Origin: an uncultured Ruminococcus sp.
GTDB taxonomy: Bacteria; Bacillota; Clostridia; Oscillospirales; Ruminococcaceae
Direction of reading: 5' to 3'
DNA length: 20,325 nucleotides
Assembly: GCA_947175005.1 (NCBI GenBank)
Contig: CAMWLD010000004.1
Location: forward strand, 1 to 20,325
The notes under the pieces were generated by a model. It did no database searches, had not been told where the DNA came from, and saw only the letters and a list, made by a program, of their open reading frames with translations. Numbering within the stretch: the first letter of the stretch is position 1; the number at the start of each line of letters is the position of its first letter. A program made the translations under genes and the position numbers. Positions 14,971 through 20,325 of this stretch are shown piece after piece.

Positions 14971-15008
14971 AAGGGACTTTAGCGAGCGGTTGCTAAAGTC
15001 CCTTTTTT
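14971..15008 (+). terminator. intrinsic terminator after the YopX-like gene
   Basis: AAGGGACTTTAGC (14971-14983) pairs perfectly with GCTAAAGTCCCTT (14992-15004) over 13 bp around an 8-nt loop, with a T6 tail (15003-15008). It lies between convergent genes. On the - strand it lacks a good T run but might slow polymerase arriving from the lepA unit. Confidence 0.95.
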
Positions 15009-15065
15009 GATGAAATAAAAATTCGGCGCACGTTCAAGAACAGACTTCCCCTGTGTTCCTGATAG

Positions 15066-16469
15066 CTAGTCTATCATCTCCGGTTCGGACAGCTTAAAAT
15101 CATCTGTTACCTCAAACTGCTTCGGTATCTCCTCGGACAGCTTTTTATGTAAACTTTCCAGAATTTTGCCAAATATCTCAAATCCGGGGTCGTCACTGCC
15201 GGGGCACTGCTCTCCTGCGCAGTTGCATATGCACCTAAGCAAATGAGAAGCGGTATTTCCGATGGAATAAATATTGCAGCTGCTGTCCTGTAAGTTCATA
15301 TTCATTTGCTCACCGTCGTAATAATATTCAAAGGAAAGCGGCTCAAGGGGTGTCTGAGCGTTTTTCAGCTCTTTCAGCAGATCATCTCCGCAAAACTCCA
15401 CACACTCACCCACTGCTTTTGTCAGTTCCGCAGATTCTCCCTCTGACGAAAAATCAAAGCACATATAAACGGGGATCTTGACCTTGCCGGAATTAACATA
15501 AACAGCCCCAAGTTTGCAGCCCCGGTAAGTCACTTCAATATCTTTTGCCATATCGCAGTTGTCTATATCGTATACAGTATAACTGTTGGCGTTGTTTGTT
15601 ATCATGCCGGAGAAATACTCGACCGTCAGGCATTCGTCGGAAGATCGGTCAAGGACACCCGCCGCAAAAACGCCATCCTCGTGAGCCATTGGTATCATTT
15701 GTTTTTCCATAGTACATTTTCCCCTGTTAAATGTTGTTATTTCTTCGGCAGGCGATTTTATTTTTTCATTTGAGCTGTCATTTTCAGACACAGCTACATT
15801 TGTATCATATATTTCCGTAAAACTGAAGCCTGTAATATTGTTTGCTTCGACAAAATCTTTAAACTCGTCAGTTACCCATACTAGACGATGAACATAATGA
15901 CCGGTTCTGGGCTTAAAAATCGGTAATATTTTTACATTATTAAAAACGTCTTTATAAATATCCGAGTCCAATTTTGAATTAGAAAATATTTCAACCTCCG
16001 GCATATCTATCGCCTTAGCAGGGTACAATTGATAATAATTTTTTTCCGTATCATTATCATTTGTAATAGGCAGAAATTGAATAAGTCCCTCAAACCGATT
16101 TTCAAGAAGATTTTTTGAATACTCATCAGCAATAAAAAATCCTATGTTATGCCGTATCACATTAGCATCATGCTTCCCCTTATTAAGTTCATCATCAACT
16201 TTATAATGGACAGATTTCCACTTTTCGATCCACTCTTCATAAAATGTATTATGTTGCTCATAGTTTCTTCTCACTTCAGACAATTCGCAAAACGTCACGG
16301 AAGAGGTATCCTCCGAAAAATACCCAACCTTATTTCCCTCAACTATAAAAAGCTTATATATTTTCATATTTTCACGCCGAATTAGCCCGGCACTCCTTTC
16401 ATATTTTTTATAGTTATTTGTCCTTGTGAAATCTGAATTAAAAATTGTGCTATACAGCTGTTTGTTCAT
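15066..16469 (-). CDS. Imm11-family-like immunity protein with an unrecognised C-terminal half
   Basis: This is a 467-residue predicted soluble protein. Residues about 35-222 follow the Imm11 (MXAN_0049-type immunity) layout: MKIYKLFIVEG, FFIADEYSKNLLENRFEGLI, QFLPI, YYQLYPAKAID, and VWVTDEFKDFVEANNITGFS followed by FTEIYD. Imm11 proteins are thought to neutralise partner polymorphic toxins. Residues about 254-467 are not recognised; they include a cysteine cluster (C413, C415, C417, C422). The ATG at 16469 overlaps the hemW stop as ATGA, supporting coupling. An internal ATG at 16367 (MKIYKL) matches the usual family start and may be the true one, although GAAAGGAG is about 25 nt upstream. 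The gene looks AT-richer than its neighbours, suggesting acquisition. No toxin gene is visible nearby. Confidence 0.72.
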   Translation of the reverse strand: MNKQLYSTIFNSDFTRTNNYKKYERSAGLIRRENMKIYKLFIVEGNKVGYFSEDTSSVTFCELSEVRRNYEQHNTFYEEWIEKWKSVHYKVDDELNKGKHDANVIRHNIGFFIADEYSKNLLENRFEGLIQFLPITNDNDTEKNYYQLYPAKAIDMPEVEIFSNSKLDSDIYKDVFNNVKILPIFKPRTGHYVHRLVWVTDEFKDFVEANNITGFSFTEIYDTNVAVSENDSSNEKIKSPAEEITTFNRGKCTMEKQMIPMAHEDGVFAAGVLDRSSDECLTVEYFSGMITNNANSYTVYDIDNCDMAKDIEVTYRGCKLGAVYVNSGKVKIPVYMCFDFSSEGESAELTKAVGECVEFCGDDLLKELKNAQTPLEPLSFEYYYDGEQMNMNLQDSSCNIYSIGNTASHLLRCICNCAGEQCPGSDDPGFEIFGKILESLHKKLSEEIPKQFEVTDDFKLSEPEMID

Positions 16470-17542
16470 ATGCTCTCGGTCAGCCGCAGAATAATTTCAT
16501 TGGACACCAGAAATCCCTCGGGTGTAAGGGCTATTCTGTCCTCCGAAATTTTCAGCAGACCTGCCTTTTCCATGGGTGCAGCGGCGGATATGAGCTTATT
16601 TGCATATTCTTCTGCCTCGCTTATGGGGAAGCCCTCGGAAAGCCGCAGGGCAAGCATAAGCCGCTCGGAGAGGCTGCCTGGGACGCTGTCGGTTATGACT
16701 TCCTGCTGCCGCTCGGATTTAAGAAAGTCCTCCATATTCTTCGGCACTTCAAAACGAACGCCGTTCAGATAAGAATGCGCTCCCGTGCCTATGCCGAGAT
16801 ATTCCTCACAATGCCAGTATTTCAGATTATGGCGGCATTCGTGTTCCGCTTTGGCAAAGTTGGATATCTCATACTGGGCAAAGCCCTTTTCCTTTAGCAA
16901 GTTTACTGTCAGCAGGTACATTTCCGCTTCCTCGTCATCATCGGGGAGGGTTTGCAGCAGTTTCTCGTCCGCTGCTAAGGGCGTGCCCGTTTCTATCTTC
17001 AGCATATAGGCGGAAATGTGGGTGAGGGGAAGCTGACACAGCCTTTCAATCGTATCGTTGAGGCTGTTCATTGTCTGCCCCGGAGTTGCCAGCATAAGGT
17101 CGGCGCTGATATTTTCAAAGCCTGCTGCATGGGCGTTTTGCACTGCCGCTATTGCTTCGGCCGAATTATGCAGCCGCCCGAGGGCGTGAAGCTCGTTGTC
17201 GTTAAGGCTCTGAATTCCGAAAGAAAGGCGGTTCACTTCTGTAGTGCGAAGTTCCGAAAGGTATTTTTTATCTGCGCTGTTAGGATTGCATTCCATGGAA
17301 ATTTCCGCATTTGTCGTAATATTCGCTGCGGAAAGTATATCATAAATTTGCCCTGCGGTAAGCAGTGAGGGCGTGCCGCCGCCGAAATAAACCGTGTTAA
17401 AGGTTTCTCCGTATGCTTTGATATTGCGGATAAGGGCTTTAATGTAATCCTCGGCAAGGGTCAGGTCGGTGACGGAAAAAAAGTCGCAGTATCGGCATTT
17501 TCTTTGGCAAAAGGGAATGTGGATATATAAGCCCTTATTCAT
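16466..17542 (-). CDS. hemW: heme chaperone HemW (radical SAM, CPO-III-like)
   Basis: This is a 358-residue radical SAM protein beginning [19 protein letters not shown]. The cysteine triad C12-x3-C16-x2-C19 binds the [4Fe-4S] cluster that cleaves [17 protein letters not shown] and RLSFGIQS are family segments. [20 protein letters not shown] is typical of HemW, which delivers heme to membrane enzymes, rather than true HemN. The ATG at 17542 overlaps the lepA stop by 8 nt, so translation is probably coupled. A TTG one codon upstream is possible. The pairing lepA-hemW is common in Firmicutes. Confidence 0.95.
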   Translation of the reverse strand: MNKGLYIHIPFCQRKCRYCDFFSVTDLTLAEDYIKALIRNIKAYGETFNTVYFGGGTPSLLTAGQIYDILSAANITTNAEISMECNPNSADKKYLSELRTTEVNRLSFGIQSLNDNELHALGRLHNSAEAIAAVQNAHAAGFENISADLMLATPGQTMNSLNDTIERLCQLPLTHISAYMLKIETGTPLAADEKLLQTLPDDDEEAEMYLLTVNLLKEKGFAQYEISNFAKAEHECRHNLKYWHCEEYLGIGTGAHSYLNGVRFEVPKNMEDFLKSERQQEVITDSVPGSLSERLMLALRLSEGFPISEAEEYANKLISAAAPMEKAGLLKISEDRIALTPEGFLVSNEIILRLTESI

Positions 17543-19343
17543 CAAGCTTCAGCACCGCCATGAACGCCTCCTGGGGCACTTCCACGGTACCCAGCTGCCT
17601 CATGCGCTTTTTGCCCTCTTTCTGCTTTTCAAGGAGCTTTTTCTTTCGGGTTATGTCGCCGCCGTAGCACTTGGCAAGAACGTCCTTGCGCATGGCTTTG
17701 ACTGTTTCACGGGCGATTATCTTGCCGCCGATAGCCGCTTGTATGGGAACTTCAAAAAGCTGGCGGGGGATATTGTCCTTTAGCTTTTCCGCTATTTTTC
17801 TGGCTCGTGCATATGCCTTGTCGGTGTGGACTATGAATGAAAGTGCGTCGACTATATCGCCGTTTAGCAGCACGTCCAGCTTGACAAGCTTGCTGGGGGC
17901 ATAGTCGGAAAGTTCATAATCAAAGGAGGCATAGCCGCGGGTGCGGGATTTGAGTGCGTCAAAGAAATCGTATACTATTTCATTAAGGGGCAGGTCGTAG
18001 TGCATTTCTACACGGGTCTCGTCAAGGTATGTCATATTCTTGAACACGCCGCGTCTGTCCTGGCAAAGGTCCATGATATTTCCCACATATTCCGAGGGGG
18101 ACAGTATGGAGGCCTTTACCATAGGCTCGTATGCCTCGGCAATAACGGCGTTGTCGGGGTAGTTGGAGGGGTTGTCGATATAGACGATTTCGCCGTTTGT
18201 GAGCTTTATTTTGAAGATTACCGAGGGGGCGGTGGTGATGAGGTCAAGATTATATTCACGCTCCAGACGTTCCTGGATTATCTCCATATGCAGCAGACCG
18301 AGGAAGCCGCAGCGGAAGCCGAAGCCGAGGGCGGCGGAGGTTTCGGGCTCAAAGGACAGGGAAGCGTCGTTAAGACGGAGTTTTTCCAAAGCGTCACGCA
18401 GGTCGCCGTATTTTGCACCGTCCGCAGGGTAAATTCCCGAAAAGACCATGGGGTTTACTTCTCGGTAGCCGGGCAGGGCTTCGGTGCAGGGATTTTCGGC
18501 ATCGGTTACGGTGTCACCCACCTTGGTGTCGCCGATTGATTTAATGGAGGCGGCAATGTAGCCAACCTCGCCGGCGTGCAGCTCGCCTGCATTCACAAGC
18601 TCGGTTGCGCCCATATAGCCTGTTTCTACCACGTCAAACTCGGCCCCTGCCGCCATGAGGCGTATACGCTGGCCGATTTTTACAGAGCCGTCGGTAACAC
18701 GGACATAGATGATAACGCCTTTATAGGAATCGTAATAGCTGTCGAAAATAAGGGCTTTCAGGGGTGCGTTTTCGTCGCCCTTGGGAGCAGGTATTTCGGC
18801 GGCTATTTTTTCAAGGACTGCACGGACGTTCGTGCCCATTTTTGCGGAAATTCTGGGGGCGTCCTCGGCGGGTATGCCTATGACGTTCTCCACCTCGCTG
18901 CAGACACGCTCGGGGTCTGCGGAGGGCAGGTCTATTTTGTTCACCACGGGCACTATTTCCAGATCGTGCTCAATGGCAAGGTAAGTGTTGGCGAGGGTCT
19001 GCGCTTCTATCCCCTGGGAGGCGTCCACCACCAGCACTGCCCCCTCACAGGCGGCAAGGGAACGGGAGACCTCATAGTTAAAGTCCACGTGACCGGGGGT
19101 GTCGATAAGGTTAAAGACATATTCGCTGCCGTCCTCGGCGGTGTACAGCAGCCGAACGGCACGGGCTTTTATGGTGATTCCCCGCTCACGTTCAATGTCC
19201 ATATTATCAAGGAGCTGTTCCTCCATATCACGCTTTGCGACTGTGGAGGTAAGCTCCAGTATGCGGTCGGCGAGGGTGGATTTGCCGTGGTCGATATGGG
19301 CGATTATGCAGAAATTTCGGATGTTTTCTTTGTTGTATGACAT
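17535..19343 (-). CDS. lepA: elongation factor 4 (LepA)
   Basis: This is a 602-residue ribosome-associated GTPase linked to back-translocation or initiation/assembly on stressed ribosomes. Motifs are G1 AHIDHGKST (15-23), switch [11 protein letters not shown]3 DTPGH (81-85) and G4 NKID (135-138). The LepA-specific C-terminal domain includes [20 protein letters not shown] and [23 protein letters not shown] precedes ATG 19343. It is the first gene of the three-gene - strand unit; its promoter lies at 19386-19414. Confidence 0.98.
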   Translation of the reverse strand: MSYNKENIRNFCIIAHIDHGKSTLADRILELTSTVAKRDMEEQLLDNMDIERERGITIKARAVRLLYTAEDGSEYVFNLIDTPGHVDFNYEVSRSLAACEGAVLVVDASQGIEAQTLANTYLAIEHDLEIVPVVNKIDLPSADPERVCSEVENVIGIPAEDAPRISAKMGTNVRAVLEKIAAEIPAPKGDENAPLKALIFDSYYDSYKGVIIYVRVTDGSVKIGQRIRLMAAGAEFDVVETGYMGATELVNAGELHAGEVGYIAASIKSIGDTKVGDTVTDAENPCTEALPGYREVNPMVFSGIYPADGAKYGDLRDALEKLRLNDASLSFEPETSAALGFGFRCGFLGLLHMEIIQERLEREYNLDLITTAPSVIFKIKLTNGEIVYIDNPSNYPDNAVIAEAYEPMVKASILSPSEYVGNIMDLCQDRRGVFKNMTYLDETRVEMHYDLPLNEIVYDFFDALKSRTRGYASFDYELSDYAPSKLVKLDVLLNGDIVDALSFIVHTDKAYARARKIAEKLKDNIPRQLFEVPIQAAIGGKIIARETVKAMRKDVLAKCYGGDITRKKKLLEKQKEGKKRMRQLGTVEVPQEAFMAVLKLDE

Positions 19344-19385
19344 TTATATTTTCACCTACTACTGATTTTTTGAATATACCAAATT

Positions 19386-19414
19386 ATTATACTACATTTT
19401 GAGCGGAATTGCAA
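19386..19414 (-). promoter_or_regulatory. promoter of lepA
   Basis: On the - strand TTGCAA (19409-19414), a 17-nt spacer, then TATAAT (19386-19391). The predicted start is near 19379, giving a leader of about 36 nt before lepA. Confidence 0.8.
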
Positions 19415-19432
19415 GAGATTTTTTGTAAATAA

Positions 19433-19474
19433 ATTCCGCCGTCCCATTGTATAGGGACGGCGGAATGGTTTTTT
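19433..19474. terminator. terminator between the nuclease-family gene and lepA
   Basis: ATTCCGCCGTCCC (19433-19445) and GGGACGGCGGAAT (19454-19466) form a perfect 13-bp stem with an 8-nt loop. On the - strand, the direction of the flanking gene that ends at 19488, it is followed by TTATTTAC. On the + strand it is followed by a T6 run (19469-19474). It can act in both directions, and it keeps upstream transcription out of lepA. Confidence 0.9.
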
Positions 19475-19487
19475 ATTGAATGTTGCC

Positions 19488-20303
19488 TTATACCGTGATC
19501 GACTGTATTTCCTCCTCAAGTCTTTCAAGTGTTTCAACGGACAGATTTGTGTATTTGGCTATTTTCTCGATCGAAAGGCCGTCTGTCAGCATTTCCTTTG
19601 CCCGTTCAATATCCTTTTCCTTTAATAATTCTTCAAACAGCTCGTCTATTATTTTACACATTTTTACTTCTCCTTCATTGTTATTTTTCAGTTCTTTTGT
19701 GTTCCTTGCAAGTATTTCTGTTTGCATTTTATCCGGGTCGGAGCAAAGAAAATCATGCATAAGCATGGCAAGCTCCGATTTATCTTCCGGGTCGCTGTAG
19801 GAAGCATTAAGATAAAGTATATGCGTACCGTCATTCAAGGGTTTGCCTTTGGAAAGGCTTGTCCGCACATAATGATAGGCAAGCTCGCCTTCTCCGAAAA
19901 AATCGTTTTCGGTTATGAATATGATGTATGTTTCGCGAAGACTTTCGAAATCCTTGCCCTTGTAGAGAAATTCAACATCAAGCGCTGCCGAATGGTATCT
20001 GGCACGTTTGGGTGAAGCCCCTCTGTCCGACCGCTGAATCTCTATATCATAAAGAGTACCTTTGCTGTCCTCTGCAAATACATCAAGGCAAATTGACCTT
20101 CCGCCGTCTTGTCGTGCCAAGTCGAACTGTGTGTTTTCTCTGATTATTTTAAGATCGGGCGTGTTTGTAATGAGCTGCAGAACATATTCCGCAAGAGGTA
20201 TATTTTCTCTGAAAAGAACCCGCATAAACGTATCGTCAATAGGACGGAATTTCTTTATGGTTTCTTGAAATTTGGGTATCAGCTGTTCATCGGTAGCTTG
20301 CAA
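19488..20303 (-). CDS. Rpn / PD-(D/E)XK nuclease family protein (transposase-like)
   Basis: This is a 271-residue protein of the Rpn recombination-promoting nuclease / PDDEXK_2 group. Marks are FRPIDDTFMRVLF near the N-terminus, the nuclease core LDVFAEDSKGTLYDIEIQR with D74, E88 and Q90 (D-x-n-E-x-Q form), and RARYHSAALD after it. The C-terminal helical part is variable and ends with ERAKEMLTDGLSIEKIAKYT NLS, typical of the group. The start is TTG 20303, set by GGAGGTG 20309-20315 upstream; no in-frame ATG exists earlier. It appears intact. No transposon ends were found around it. The cellular role of most members is unknown. Confidence 0.87.
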   Translation of the reverse strand: MQATDEQLIPKFQETIKKFRPIDDTFMRVLFRENIPLAEYVLQLITNTPDLKIIRENTQFDLARQDGGRSICLDVFAEDSKGTLYDIEIQRSDRGASPKRARYHSAALDVEFLYKGKDFESLRETYIIFITENDFFGEGELAYHYVRTSLSKGKPLNDGTHILYLNASYSDPEDKSELAMLMHDFLCSDPDKMQTEILARNTKELKNNNEGEVKMCKIIDELFEELLKEKDIERAKEMLTDGLSIEKIAKYTNLSVETLERLEEEIQSITV

Positions 20304-20325
20304 CGCTGCACCTCCTGCATGAAAT

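Noticed and set aside
19488..20325. Insertion sequence ends around the nuclease-family gene
   Set aside because: I saw no terminal inverted repeats or target duplications; the strong palindrome at 19433-19466 reads as a terminator.

Overview
The window is a chromosomal segment of a Clostridia-type Gram-positive bacterium, most likely from the Ruminococcus/Oscillospiraceae neighbourhood. The reasons are strong AGGAGG-type ribosome binding sites, frequent TTG and GTG starts, extended -10 promoters, a zinc-type S14 and L36, rpsD lying inside the alpha cluster, and a small KOW protein between map and infA. The taxon is an inference from gene order and protein flavour.

Positions 1-11790 (+ strand) are the S10/spc/alpha ribosomal super-cluster. 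It begins inside rplP and runs rpmC, rpsQ, then a 424-nt break, then rplN-rplX-rplE-rpsN-rpsH-rplF-rplR-rpsE-rpmD-rplO-secY-adk-map-KOW-infA-rpmJ-rpsM-rpsK-rpsD-rpoA-rplQ, ending at a clear intrinsic terminator. These genes supply ribosomal proteins, the Sec translocon, adenylate kinase, methionine aminopeptidase, IF-1 and the RNA polymerase alpha subunit. The rpsQ-rplN break carries a consensus extended -10 promoter with an AT-rich upstream element. Its roughly 190-nt leader can fold into a long hairpin just before the rplN ribosome binding site. This is the most interesting regulatory region in the window.

Positions 11791-15010 (+ strand) are accessory. A 7-TM protein with a degenerate GGDEF domain and an intact EAL domain (a predicted cyclic-di-GMP phosphodiesterase) is preceded by two good promoters. 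A YopX-like, phage-type protein with its own promoter and a 13-bp-stem terminator follows.

Positions 15066-19414 (- strand) form a tightly coupled unit transcribed from a promoter at 19386-19414. It contains lepA (EF4), hemW (heme chaperone) and an AT-rich gene whose first half looks like the Imm11 family of polymorphic-toxin immunity proteins. A bidirectional-looking terminator at 19433-19474 separates this unit from a complete Rpn/PD-(D/E)XK nuclease-family gene (19488-20303, -).

A degenerate heptanucleotide repeat of the form AGARGCW occurs twice. One copy is between rpsN and rpsH. The other forms the last codons of the EAL-domain gene.
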